Part shown: positions 22,086-33,294 of the stretch, piece after piece
Position numbering within the stretch: the first letter of the stretch is position 1
Layout of the letters: each line of letters starts with the position of its first letter
Source of the DNA: Metallyticus violacea
Lineage: Eukaryota; Arthropoda; Insecta; Mantodea; Metallyticidae
NCBI GenBank assembly: GCA_030762175.1
Contig: CM060833.1
Coordinates: 172,607,001-172,671,000, forward strand
DNA length: 64,000 nucleotides
Direction: 5' to 3'
The notes under the pieces: model-generated
What the model saw: the letters and a program-made list of their open reading frames with translations, nothing else
What the model was told of the DNA's origin: nothing
Database searches by the model: none
Translations under genes and position numbers: made by a program

Positions 22086-23908
22086 TACTTTTTGCGCTCT
22101 TAGACCAATAGATTAATATTATAATGAATCAGGAATTAATTATTTCTTATATCATCTTGCGCATTAAGTGTTCCGTTATTGTGAAATTGTTTGTGTTTTA
22201 AAATAAATCTGTTTAGTAACACCTGAGCTTTACGAATACCAAATGTCATCAGCAGTAAGAACCTATTCTGTATAATTTGTGGTTGATTTTGAAAAAAATA
22301 CTGCAAATTTTTATTTTGAATTGTGGTTAGGCCAAATCATTTGCTTGAGGTGTAGCCTAGAGTTTTTCTTTATATCGAAAAGGAAATGTAACATGATAAA
22401 GATAGGAAAATCTGATAATATAATACTATTTATAATTACACTTTCTTCCTGATGAATATTCAGTATCCGGTATTATAGGTTACAGATGAATAAATAAATA
22501 ACAAAATGATAACAGCACCACCACCAAAATTACCATAATTATAATCATACTCTCCTAATAAAATAAACTTTTACTGCATTGCAGATTATGCAAAGTCATC
22601 CTTGCTTTAATAATGGTATCTGCTCATTTTTTCTGGGAATGGTTGACGCATATGGGTGCGAATTAGAAAAAACATTTTCGTTTCAAGAAAGAATAAATAT
22701 TGGAAAATAGCTTTAAATTCGACATAATAACAATAATAATTAGTATTATAATATATATAACACTGCAGTAATGTATGAATATCTGGTAAAATAACGATGA
22801 ATGTCACATTTTCATAATTTGGAGATATTACAATTTTAAATTTTGAAACAATTTATTAGCACATATAACAATACTCGCAATGAAATGTTTTAACAAAGTA
22901 CTTCATGAATTTCTGTTAAACAACAGTCTCTTAATGCATATTATAAACGAGAATAAAAATACATGTGTAAATCTAAATTTAGATAGAATTATACTCATTT
23001 GGACCTGTTTTAAATTAAACGTCAACCTTTGATAAATGCATGCAATGTAACATTACTAGCAGAGTAATGGAATAAAATATTGCTGCACGTATTTTCTGTG
23101 TTCTCTCACAAATGGAGGAGTATTCCGAATTAAAAATTTGCAAATAAGAAATGATACTTGATTGTTTTCTACTTGCTTTGATATCTTCCGGAAGATAAAC
23201 TTTTGTGAGCTGTTCGAAGATTGTCACGAGCCAACAGATATCACAAACATAGACTTATTGGGTAAGTAACTTCATTAACTTACTTGGCTATGAACGGGAA
23301 GGGAAATCGTTATTCGCTAGATCTCATTTCAGATTGATACCTTATTTGCAACTCCTACAGTTATAGCGCACTGACTCCCACAAACACAATTCTTCCGAGA
23401 GGGAGTTTAAGTGATATTTACTTGTCGTGGATTTAACGTTAAGAAATCCCCCTGACATTTGTAAGTGGCAATATAACTAAATTCGAGTGATTCATTTGGT
23501 CCGTCTGATCCTGAGTAGACTTTCAGAATAGATAGTGAGTTGATAATGATATTTGAAATTTAAAAAATGGAAATGTAAGAGAATATTACAAATGTTCACG
23601 GTTTGGTGCGAGTGAGAAATTATATCTTCTAAGCCATAAGGCAGTGATTGCCAACCTGTGTCTCGCGGCATTTTAGAGTCTACCGATACAGGCCAGCAAT
23701 TCAGCGAGAAAGTTTGGGGATAAACGTAAAAATAGTTACTTAAAAATATGTATTTAAATGAATTAATCAAAAAAATATGATTGTTAGAGACCACATTCTT
23801 AATTATTTTTCATGGCTTCCATTTTCCATTTCTTTTTACAGAGAATCTTGGTTAGATGGTATGGTAATACTATTTGATTTGGCTGACTGTAGAGAAAATA
23901 TATTTCAG

Positions 23909-24162
23909 AACTAATGATCGAGATGAATTCATTTATCTCTGTGCTGATTCCACGCTTAATGTCAACTTTACCAAGAGAGAAACTTTGGTTTCCTTTATAC
24001 CTTATATTGGCAGAAGAATATCCTAACTTAGTGAAGAAAGCAACATGCGCACTTTTACTTTTTCACTTCATATTTGTGCCAGTAAGCCTTCTCTACTATT
24101 GCGACAGAATCCAAAGGAAAGCTAAGCCTCGAGGACGGTATAAATATCGACAGTTAGACTGA
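23909..24162 (+). CDS. Ig-domain membrane protein, last exon (transmembrane helix and tail)
   Basis: After ATATATTTCAG the exon opens in phase 1, matching the donor of the Ig exon. The join makes a Glu codon (G|AA), giving ...RLTVLE. It encodes a linker of about 45 residues, then ATCALLLFHFIFVPVSLLYYC (24040-24102, one transmembrane helix). A basic stop-transfer tail, DRIQRKAKPRGRYKYRQLD, follows, then TGA. Residue order and charge fit a type I membrane protein with a cytoplasmic tail of about 20 residues. The three exons total 752 bases and leave no frame conflict. Assignment to the same gene rests on phase, strand, order and topology, not on transcript data. A skipped exon or a chance frame is possible. 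Confidence 0.45.
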
Positions 24163-24408
24163 TGTCAAACGTTTGTGTTCTAAGCATCAATATCAAGTTT
24201 CACATTAATGAAACAAAAACTTTTTGAGAGAATTTACTATAGTCTACTAATTTTTTGTTATTGTAATCCTCTATATTTAAACTGTATTAATACTGTGTTA
24301 ATTTTAGTGTTTTTTTTATATATTTAAAAATTAAGGAATTCAATAATATAGTAAGTATTTTCTTGAATTTTAATTTAACATGTTCCTGATTTCACTTTGG
24401 TTTAATGT

Positions 24409-24414
24409 AATAAA
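24409..24414 (+). promoter_or_regulatory. Candidate polyadenylation signal
   Basis: AATAAA lies about 245 bases after the TGA of the proposed last exon. The region is AT-rich, so the hexamer could also be chance. Another follows near 24495. Confidence 0.3.
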
Positions 24415-25148
24415 AACTGAACAAAAAACTAAAATTCTATCGAAGTTGTCCCAAGAGTGCCGCCGAACTAAAAAGGCTGAAAACCCGTGGTGTAAATAAA
24501 TTTATTTTTAAATGTTGAACTCCGCTCAGACTCTGTTAACATTGGACAAATTGGCAAACAAAATGCGGGAGGAGAGCCTTTTGAAAGTTGAAATCGTCTC
24601 CAGACATTGGCAAAAAGTCACTGGCTTCAGTTAAAATCCTGCAGACGTGTGATACGTCATCTTTATCACACCTACTGAGAATAGGGGTCACAAGACCGCA
24701 TTCCGACAAAGAATAAGAGTCGCTTGTCACAGCCACGACATGTGAGGTTATTCAGCGTCCACTTGAACACAGAAGTACGTCCCAATGCAACGACGCCACT
24801 TCTATAATAGCCATAATAAAATATTCGGTATCCTGGAATTTGTTACAATTAATTGCTAGAGTGACATTCAATATGCTGTATTTAAATAGAGTAAATGATG
24901 TTTTACATTAGTACCAAGCCTCACAATAAATATTAACAATGTAATTATCATTGATTAACAAAAAGTATTATTGGAAGCTATTGTATAAGCAAAGCTAATA
25001 TTTAAATAAATTGTTCTATACAATAAATGGTAGTGCACAAAAATAAATCTTTTAAAATAAATTATAAAGTTAGCAAAATTAATACAAATTGTGTGTCCTG
25101 ACAAAGGAATAATGTTGTTTGAGATTTAACGTTCCATAAATCGACTGT
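24415..25148. other. Intergenic DNA, nothing recognised
   Basis: The minus frame at 24536-24736 has no recognisable domain and no splice context. Confidence 0.55.
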
Positions 25149-25440
25149 CGGTCCTGGTGGGGTAGTGACAACCATACTTGCCTTCTAAACCCAAGATCGC
25201 GGGTGCAAACCCGGCCAGGATCGATTGATTTTTTCGGGCGTAAAAATCCTAAGTATGGCTTCCTTCGAAAGGGAAGTAAAGCCGTGGATCCCGTGTCGTA
25301 CATTTACGGCACGAAAAAGAACCTCAAGCCTGAAAAAAGAGGAAATGAGCAAAATTTGTTGGCCGTTTCACACCTTGAATTGAATGAGACGCTGATGACC
25401 TGAGATGTTAAAGAGCGTCCGTAAATAAACAAATTAAAAC
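25149..25440 (+). mobile_element. SINE family A, full-length copy
   Basis: The head is GGTCCTGGTGGGGTAGTGAC, with box B GGGTGCAAACCCGG (one change from consensus). The body and tail are as in the 16.7 kb copy, ending GATGTTAAAGAGCGTCC, then TAAATAAACAAA. The short frames at 25079-25403 lie within it and are not genes. Confidence 0.9.
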
Positions 25441-27655
25441 AATTAAGTCGACCGCACCAACATGTGCGACCGTGCGGGTCCAACTACAAACCCCAAAATT
25501 AAGGAGGAGAATGAGAATGAACGGGGGTCTTTCCCTTAATTTTTCCTACTAAACAATTCCCAGCTACTTAAATAAACATGAATACTTTGTTTTTCTTTAC
25601 ATTAACCCAATAGATTAATTTATTTTATATCTTTTTATATTTTATTTCATCAAATTTGAGGCAAAAATACGTATGAAAATTGAGCACGGCAGAATTCCCA
25701 GTTAACTTGGTCTCCCCAAAATTTTGGATGGGTGTGTGGGTGGGTGGATGGATGGATAGAACATCTTACGAGAGTAGAAATTAACACCCAATTTATTGAT
25801 AATTTGTATGTATCTGCTAGGAAGAGTAAAATGTAAAATAATACACATAATTTGTCAATTCTTCTAAAGTGTTCATTCACCTATTCATCAAGAATCCGCT
25901 TATGTTATCAGGATATTATTTCAATAGAAATGCCTAGGTGCTGGAGTTCCAGGTTTTACTGCAATTCATAACTTGGTTAACAGAAAAATAAGGAAGGAAA
26001 GAGAACGGCGTCCTCAAAGAAGAAATTCCGGATGACATCTGATGCTCCCAAGACGTCCCCTAAAAATAGCTCACAAACGATAGTACTTAACACTTCCGTA
26101 CGAAGTTGTTATAGTTGAAACGCTTCACTGCGTTACAAGAACGTAAACTTGATGTTCTGTAGTCAGGGATGTATTTCGTAATATACTGTGAATCAAGTGC
26201 TTGACATAGAAATTGATTCTGGTCTTCAATCTGTTTGCGGACGAAGCTTGACCCTATTTATATTGAATTCTTAATTCGTAAAATCATCAATATTAATCCC
26301 GCCTTACATAAAAACCTATTTATTCCATGAATAACCTTTCAGTACTGAAAGTTACGAATGTGCTCTGTTCTAATTTGAATTAAATAATGATGTGAATAAT
26401 TGTTCAAATAGTTATATAATGCGCATTGAGCATAAGAAAGGAAAGTATGAAACATATTCATGAAAGTAAATGCTGCTATATTAATATTTAATCAACATAA
26501 CGCTTCTAGCCATTTTATAGTTAAAGTAATATTTAATCAAGGACTCGTGCAGAAACCTTCTGACATTTTTCCTACATAATTTTCTTCTTTTAAGTTTGCA
26601 TTTTCTTCAACGGCGTATCATTTTTGGTAAATGTAAAGATACCATAAAGAAATGTGTGTTTTTTTCCCAACTGGGTATCATTTTTTAAAAATGTAAAGAT
26701 ACCAAAAAGAAATGCAGGGGCTACGCCAGATGAAACAAAATTATTTATCGTGTAAAGCCTGCAATTTTCTCTAACTAGTTTGCTAATACAAATCTAAAAA
26801 CAGGTACATATCACTTGTTAAAGCAACGGGAAATTCTTTCATAGAAAGTAATAATATTTTCAAATATTTAATGGAACTTAAGCAGGAGTTTCTTTCATGC
26901 AAAGATCTTATTTTTACTCAATTTGAATTATTGCATTTGTGTGAACGCATGTGAGCGAATGTACGAGTGCTGTGTGATTTCTCATTCAATTGTTATAAAC
27001 ACACGCATATTTGAAAATAATTGACAAGAAGAGATATTTTGGCACATGTTTGTTTTAATTTCTGTGAACTGTAGCATCAATTCTATTTCTCTAAGTTTTT
27101 TATACCCGGAATCAATTTTAATTTTATTTCAATGTTGAGAAATTAATTCTTATATTTTGGAACAGTATCATTGAATGGATTTGTAATTGGCAAGTAAATG
27201 TTGGTACTTACAGAATAAATTGACGGTGAAAATAAAACATTTTTTTTAAACCCATTAACGTAGCCGAACTGGGCATTTTTATCAGAAGAGCACGCTGGTT
27301 ATTGAACACTGGTGCCAATGTATTTGTTGTCACAAGAGGAATACAGTAAAGTTCATTTAAAATACTAAATGGCAAATTACTCTATTCTATTCCTCTAATT
27401 TACGATTCTTAAATTTGCACCGAGTTCACTAAGTCTGTCAAGAGATTATTTGGAGAGAAATTTGCAAGTAATCGGTTTCCAAGTCTTATTTGCTATTCAT
27501 AAATTAATTCTATCCACACATTTTACACTAATTAAATGATAACATTAATTAAGAGTTCAATTTAATTTTTCAAAGAGAATTAAGAAGTGTAATGGAAAAA
27601 CTCAGATACTAGAAAAATGTCGAAAATGAAGACAGGCAATTCGAGCACCTGCTTG
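25441..27655. other. Intergenic DNA with one short duplication
   Basis: The only structure seen is a two-copy repeat of about 65 bp at 26612-26716. No gene is supported. Confidence 0.55.
26612..26716. repeat. Two-copy direct repeat, about 65-bp period
   Basis: GTATCATTTTTGGTAAATGT is followed by AAAGATACCATAAAGAAATG, and the pair repeats with a few changes after about 65 bp. Confidence 0.7.
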
Positions 27656-27892
27656 CATAACTTATGTAAATACATAACTTCTGTAAATACACATAACTTA
27701 TGTAAATACATAACTTCTGTAAATACATAACTTATGTAAATACATAACTTCTGTAAATACACATAACTTATGTAAATACATAACTTCTGTAAATACACAT
27801 AACTTATGTAAATACATAACTTATGTAAATACATAACTTATGTAAATACACATAACTTATGTAAATACATAACTTATGTAAATACATAACTT
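27656..27892. repeat. 17/19-bp minisatellite, about 13.5 units
   Basis: The unit ATAACTTATGTAAATAC is tandemly repeated. Every second unit in the first part has C for A (ATAACTTCTG), and four units carry an extra AC, making 19 bp. The minus frame over it (repeated YLQKLCIYIS) is an artefact. Confidence 0.95.
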
Positions 27893-28012
27893 GTCGCTCT
27901 ATCCCACAGATTTGTGTCGCCCCGCAGCTCACTCCTTCTTTAGCCCGGCCGGGTGTGAACGGTGGTTATTGGCTGATATAGTCCCCGCCGTCCAGTAGGT
28001 CTTAAGATAATA
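27893..28012. other. Short GC-rich island
   Basis: About 110 bp of GC-rich DNA follows the minisatellite directly and contains the perfect palindrome CCCGGCCGGG (27944-27953). No exon or RNA gene is recognised. Confidence 0.5.
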
Positions 28013-28396
28013 GGATGACTCGATACTTTAAAAAAAAAAAAATGTTTTCAGCTGGTATACTTTTCTGTAACAGTTACATTATATCAGTTTTAATGTTGTG
28101 TTTTTCATCGCTAATTTCGGGATATCTTTACGTTTGTATTTTGTGCTTTTATTCGATTTTTCTCAATAATAATGAGATACCGCTTTATGCTGAATCACAA
28201 CGAATGTGTATATATATCCATGTTTTGGCATGACTCGAAGTAAAAAGCCCCCCCCCCTTTAAATAATCTTAAGGAAATATTTAGCATATTTTAACAATGG
28301 CTGCTTAACGTGTGATGAACTAACTTTCAATTCTCAAATATGACATTTTTCTCCAGTTGCAAAGAGGGTTATCTTCATAAAAAGTGGGCTTCTCAT

Positions 28397-29074
28397 GTAC
28401 AGGATGTAACAAAAAGGTGTGTCAAATTTTGGGGGAAACATTCCTTGCATATATGTTATATGACATGGGTCAGTAAATGCTTTATTTCCTTGTTAGAGAC
28501 CTTGGCTTACATGGCGTGATATGCACGCTAGAATGTCAGTACATCTGTTCCACAACCCTAATATGTACAATAGGCAAACAGTCGCTCTTGCCTCTGGTTA
28601 AATGGGGTGGGGTATTTTAACCTGGTTCACCGTTGTTTTGGCGTTCTGTATCACATAGTCATTTTGTAATGCTACTCAATCTTTGACGTAGCACCGAGCA
28701 CATAGTGTTAGTTCTGTGTGTTTACGAACCTCGTTGGAGTTACAGTAACATGAGCTATTCAAATGAGGAGTTGGCAGATGATTATATGATCCATGGATTA
28801 GCTGAAGGTGTAGAGAGCCATCGTGCTCGTATTCTGCAAGGCTACCAGACAATACGAGATATTCCATAGGGAGTCCATGCGACGGCGGATTGATGGATCT
28901 ATCGAGGGACATTTTGAACATTTAATGGTTTTCTGTTTTTGAATATTGTACTATGAGGTGCAGGTGTATAAAAGGGACTCTAACAAGGAAATAAAGCAAT
29001 TCGGGACCCATGTTCATATATTTTAACTCTATGTATGAAGAATATTTTCTCAAAGTTTTGTTTTATTCTGTATA
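28397..29074 (+). mobile_element. Internally deleted DNA transposon with long inverted ends
   Basis: The two ends are imperfect inverted repeats of about 100 bp. The best block is a 20-bp perfect match (28479-28498 against 28979-28998, GCTTTATTTCCTTGTTAGAG). The outer parts match more loosely (TACAGGATGTAACAAAA against the complement of the right end). Between them, 28750-28869 opens with MSYSNEELADDYMIHGLAEG, resembling the N-terminus of a class of insect DDE transposases. Immediately after its stop, about 28868-28925, another frame reads ESMRRRIDGSIEGHFEHL, resembling that family's C-terminus. Head and tail are therefore joined by a large internal deletion, giving a non-autonomous element of about 680 bp. 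Target duplications are not clear. Confidence 0.7.
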
Positions 29075-29584
29075 CTGCATATCATATGTTGGCGTCTCAC
29101 TGTATGGTTCACTTTTCACTCCATACACCATTTGGAGGGAACTTAACCTTTAAGGCAGTGGCAATGGGGAATTTCCCGTACCAAATACAGGTTAAGTAAC
29201 CGTAAAGCGATAACAGCGCAGACTCGGACAACTTAGCTGTTGTTAACAAGACACACGCAATCTGCATAGTGACATAGGAAAATTTTCATCAGAATGTAAT
29301 CTCGTCTAATCTTATCTAATCTAATTTTTAACTCGAGAGCGTGTAAAATTGCATTTCGGAATCTTTAATAGTTTAACCTTATTTTTATTTAACAACAAGA
29401 CTTGTGCCTTATAACCTGTTCAAGAAATATAAAGGGGAAAAATTATCTATTCGGTAATAATAAAAATCTAACAACTTCAAACAGCTCAGGGTTTTTAAGC
29501 TCCCAATTTTCCTTTTACAGATTTAAATTAGCATAAAAAGAACAAAAGGATGTACTTTTAAGTCCAAGGGTGAAAGAACGAGTA
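29075..29584. other. Intergenic DNA, nothing recognised
   Basis: No feature is recognised in this stretch. Confidence 0.55.
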
Positions 29585-29950
29585 CATGAAGTGGTAAGAA
29601 TCGATCCTCTACAAAACCAAGTGGGTTGGCTTATGCGATAACGCTTGATTTTTTTCGTGGTTTCTTCTGGTCACTTAGGCGAATGCTAGGATGGAGTTTT
29701 CCTTTCTAAGAATTTTCACCTCTGCCATTTCATACCATTTTCCCCCCGTTGATTCTGTTACAAAACTAAAAGTACCGGGCAAGGTGGGCGGATGATGTGC
29801 GGTTTGATGGTAACTTGCTCTTTAGAAAGGTTTCTGCCCTTATAGTATGGAAGGCGGCTCTTATGAGGGGTTCGAACTCCTTGTGCCTCCAACTTTGGGA
29901 ATTTTTATGTGAAAACACTGCTACCTCTCCACCCCAGGATCCAGATAGCC
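29585..29950 (+). mobile_element. SINE-like family C, copy 2
   Basis: It shares the family C core (TTTCGTGGTTTCTTCTGGTC, TTAGGCGAATGCTAGGATGG, CCGTTGATTCTGTTAC, AAAGTACCGGGCAAGG). It also shares a downstream module with the 39.0 kb copy (TTAGAAAGGTTTCTGCCC, TAGTATGGAAGGCGGCT). The head is poorly preserved. Frames at 29766-30109 are shadows. Confidence 0.6.
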
Positions 29951-30429
29951 CCGAATATCTCTCTTCTTCCCCTTCACCAGTCGTTAAAAAAGATTGCAGC
30001 ACTAAAATCTTCTCCAAACAATTCCATCCAATTCTTAATACAATTTAAATATTGTTTGTCTGAAGGTAATGTATTTTGTAAACATTTTTGTTTCCGTTAC
30101 GGAGGTTAATGGATATCACATCAGCGTAACGAATAGAGTTGTTTTTAGAGTTATAAAAATTTAGGAAATGAATTACCTTTAGCACCTGTCGCTTATACTG
30201 TTTGTATAAATTACATACAAAATAGGGAACTGACAAAGAATTGAGAAACAATACAGTGTATTTGAAATCGAAATAAAGCAAACCTTAAATGAGAGAAAAG
30301 AGTTTACATTATTTATTTAACACGCTTCCCTAGATACTGCTATCGATTTCGCTCAGTTGAAAATGCGATTAATTCCCTCTATTGCAATTCATGGGGCTTT
30401 TTAATTTTGTAGATTCGAAGTTTGTTGAT

Positions 30430-30945
30430 TGTGTCTGGTAAGTAACTAACATTCGCACCAGTTGTTACATATGTTTGGTAAGTAACTAACATTCGCACCA
30501 GTTGTTACATATGTTTGGTAAGTAACTAACATTCGCACCAGTGGTAAATATGTCTGGTAAGTAACTAACTTTCGCACCAGTTGTAGATATGTGTCTGGTA
30601 AGTAACTAACTTTCCCACCAGTTGTAGATATGTGTCTGGTAAGTAACTAACATTCGCACCAGTTGTAGATATGTGTCTGGTAATTAACTAACATTCGCAC
30701 CAGTTGTAGATATGTGTCTGGTAAGTAACTAACATTCGCACCAGTGGTAAATATGTGTCTGGTAACTTTCGCACCAGTTGTGGATATGTGTCTGGTAAGT
30801 AACCAACATTCGCACCAGTTGTAGATATGTGTCTGGTAAGTAACTAACATTCGCACCAGTGGTAAATATGTGTCTGGTAAGTAACTAACTTTCGCACCAG
30901 TTGTAGCATATGTCTGGTAAGAAACTAACATTCGTTGTAGGTCGC
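30430..30945. repeat. 41-bp minisatellite, 13 units, each with a splice-donor-like motif
   Basis: Units begin CTGGTAAGTAACTAAC and continue ATTCGCACCAGTTGTAGATA, with the GGTA anchor at 30437, 30477, 30517, 30556, 30597, 30638, 30679, 30720, 30761, 30794, 30835, 30876 and 30916. Periods are 39-41 bp, except one 33-bp unit with an internal deletion. Ten units carry exact GGTAAGTA, the metazoan 5' splice-site consensus. The minus frame at 30647-30967 is a repeat artefact. Confidence 0.97.
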
Positions 30946-31555
30946 TAGGTTCATAAATGGGAGGCAATTAAAAATGTAAAGTGATGAAGATGCTTAAAAA
31001 TAACATGACGACGAGAATGGAAAATTCTTAACTGCTGAGTCATAGATAGTGTGTAATGTTAAGCACTTTTGGAGTATGTCGTCTCAAATATAGCCGGATA
31101 ATAAAATAAACTTAACAATTATACAAACACAAATAATAAAATAAAGTACAAATGAAAATACAGGCTTTGTTTTGTTTTATAATTTTTACTTCTACTTATA
31201 GGCAGTATTATGCTTTAGATTCTAAATATTTAGAAATTCTATTTTAAGAATTATGGGAACATTTCAATCTCTAAAGACTCTCCTTGACAAGATATAGGAA
31301 CGTTTTATAATGATTAAAAAAATTAAAACTAAAAACATGTAAATCCTCTCTTTTTGTATTTTGGAATAAATAAAATATTTTCATTGAACTACGAGGCTAT
31401 TGTTTCACTTATTTAAACATTTACAATTTTTTATGAAAACATGAAAGTTTATTATATCCAAAAATTTACCATTAACTTTGACAAGGTAGCAACTTAGATT
31501 CGATAGAAAATAAGCAACTCCTGATTAGAAAAGACATATTCTGAGATTTTAATTG

Positions 31556-31818
31556 TGTTTAACGTCGTTTTAGCTACTGAGGAATCACAAGGGGTGACAG
31601 TGATGATACATGAGGTGAAATGGTAAATTACATTCTTTTTGTGAAAGGAAACGTTCCAGGCCTAAGTTTTGGGTACCTCCAAGGCATTTGCCATTTATGA
31701 GGACTGAGGAATATCTGAAAAAAAAAACTCTGTCAGGGAGGGCGGCCCTAGTGGGAATCGAACCCCAGACCTCCCGCTCACGACTCCGCGCCTTAACGAC
31801 CATGGCCACCTCTGGCGG
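31556..31818 (-). mobile_element. SINE family B, reverse copy
   Basis: Landmarks are TTTAACGTCG at the low end, GGAAACGTTCCAGGCCTAAG in the body, GGGAATCGAACCCCAGACC (good reverse box B), CTCCGCGCCTTAACGACC and GGCCACCTCTGGCGG. The minus frame at 31585-31851 lies within it. Confidence 0.9.
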
Positions 31819-32955
31819 TTTATACTCGTAGAAGAGAACAAACCTATTCAATAGAAAGAAAGTGATGTCTAGCTAGAAAGTGTGTACTCAGAGAAACAAA
31901 ACAGATTGAAATCCGTGGGACATCATGTTGAGATACCTGCAATTTAACAATATAGCGAAAATGGTACACAGATACGAGTGTGAGTTCTAATGTCCTGTGT
32001 CGAAATAAAATTAGGTAATCTGCAAGTATCTTCGCTTGAACTATGGAACTGAAATAAGTACTTGCGTTTCATTTGCACTATAATTGCTAAAAATTAAAAC
32101 TGCAGAATCAGATTGAGAGCTTAACAGATAAATAAATTTATTCCAGACATTAAAAGTTGTTTTATAAAAAAATGAAAGTAAAATAAGTCCCATCATGCAG
32201 TTCGTTAACTTCAGACTCGACCACCAGATACCCTAGCATATATAACTTTTATTAAAACTAGTTACAAAAATATTTTGCTCTAACAAAATCACACTTGCAC
32301 TTAGAAAGTATTGGCGAATCTTGATAGCAACCTCAAAAATTGTACTTGGGGTTTTCTATAATTTCTACATCTCTCAAAACAAAGCGTCTACAACATTAGC
32401 CAGATAATGAGGAATACGGAAAAGTTTATTGGTCTCAGAAATATATTCCATTGCTCTCCCTTCAGAAGAAAACGTTGTCTAAACTAGATACCATCATTGC
32501 AAAGACGTTTCAAAAAGTAAAGCAATTTGATACTGTTTCATGAAACGAAATTTTCAGGTATGAGTTTTCTGTGCCTTGAGGATGTGAAACTTCGTAAAAT
32601 TCCTAAGAGATTGACTGGCGTAGGAAAAGACAACTTCAACCCTAGATGAGTAACTCTGGTCGCCCCTGCTGCAATGGCGGGTCAGGTGAACACAAGAAGT
32701 TCTTGCTAGGGAATTGAGTGATCTTATGTATCGCAAGATGTTTATGTGCTGATTGTTGAGCATAAGATGATTTATGTGCAGACTTCCAGTTTATTTGGAA
32801 ATAGAAATTTCCTGCCACGTATTCTCATACGGTCCAAAAGTAAGCTGCAGTTTAAAAATGGCGGTACACACCTTTTTTAAGTAAGTAGCTCAACACTCAA
32901 CCCTGCACCTCTCTTGACTCAAGAACCCATTTTGGTGCACTTTGAGGAAAAAACT
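31819..32955. other. Intergenic DNA, possible decayed upstream part of a mariner
   Basis: Nothing firm is seen here. The damaged 5' half of the mariner fossil at 32960-33290 may extend leftwards, but no motif was recognised. Confidence 0.45.
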
Positions 32956-32959
32956 GAAA

Positions 32960-33290
32960 TAGTGTCGACATAACCAATGTCAAAGGAGAAGCTGAAGTAA
33001 GCAGCAGGTAGCCGTCTTTTTGGAAAGTTTGGCTAAAGGTGTTCTTGTCCTTTATGATAACGCACACTCTCACACCGCCGCTGAAATTCTTCACGAGATT
33101 TAAAAAATTACCTTTCAGATTTTACAGTATCCCCCTTATAGCTCTGCACTTTCTACACCATATTATCGTGTATTTGGATCCAAAAGATGCTTTGAAAAGA
33201 ACGATGTTGATGCCGAGAAGCGTGCATTTCTGCCTACACCCTCAACCAGAGAGCTGTTTTTTTTTTTCCTTATTAAATTAATAAGTTGTT
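32960..33290 (+). pseudogene. Decayed mariner transposase, catalytic C-terminal half
   Basis: The + strand frame from 33040 reads VLVLYDNAHSHTAAEILHEI, then a stop, then ITFQILQYPPYSSALSTPYY and RVFGSKRCFEKNDVDAEKRA. These are the mariner blocks DNA..H-T (second catalytic Asp, present), HPPYSPDLAP-D-Y and VFG-LK..L-GR-F. The SPD motif has become SSA, and the third catalytic Asp position is Tyr. With the in-frame TAA, this makes the copy inactive. The + frame at 33039-33281 is a shadow. Confidence 0.75.
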
Positions 33291-33294
33291 ACAA

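Larger units (their letters stand above)
20593..23908 (+). other. Second intron of the Ig gene (3.3 kb)
   Basis: It runs from GTAAGT to ATATATTTCAG, with a CTGAC branch-point match about 20 bases before the acceptor. It holds a mariner end fragment and a family B SINE. Further phase 1-1 exons inside it cannot be excluded, and none was recognised. Confidence 0.5.

Noticed and set aside
27580..27834. 84-codon repetitive protein on the minus strand
   Set aside because: It is a direct translation of the 17/19-bp minisatellite.
30430..30945. CRISPR-like or multi-exon array because of the GGTAAGTA motifs
   Set aside because: The whole 41-bp unit is repeated, including the supposed spacers, and no open exons lie between the motifs.
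31740..31818. Ser or Leu tRNA gene on the minus strand
   Set aside because: Only the A and B box regions resemble a tRNA. The segment is the head of SINE family B.
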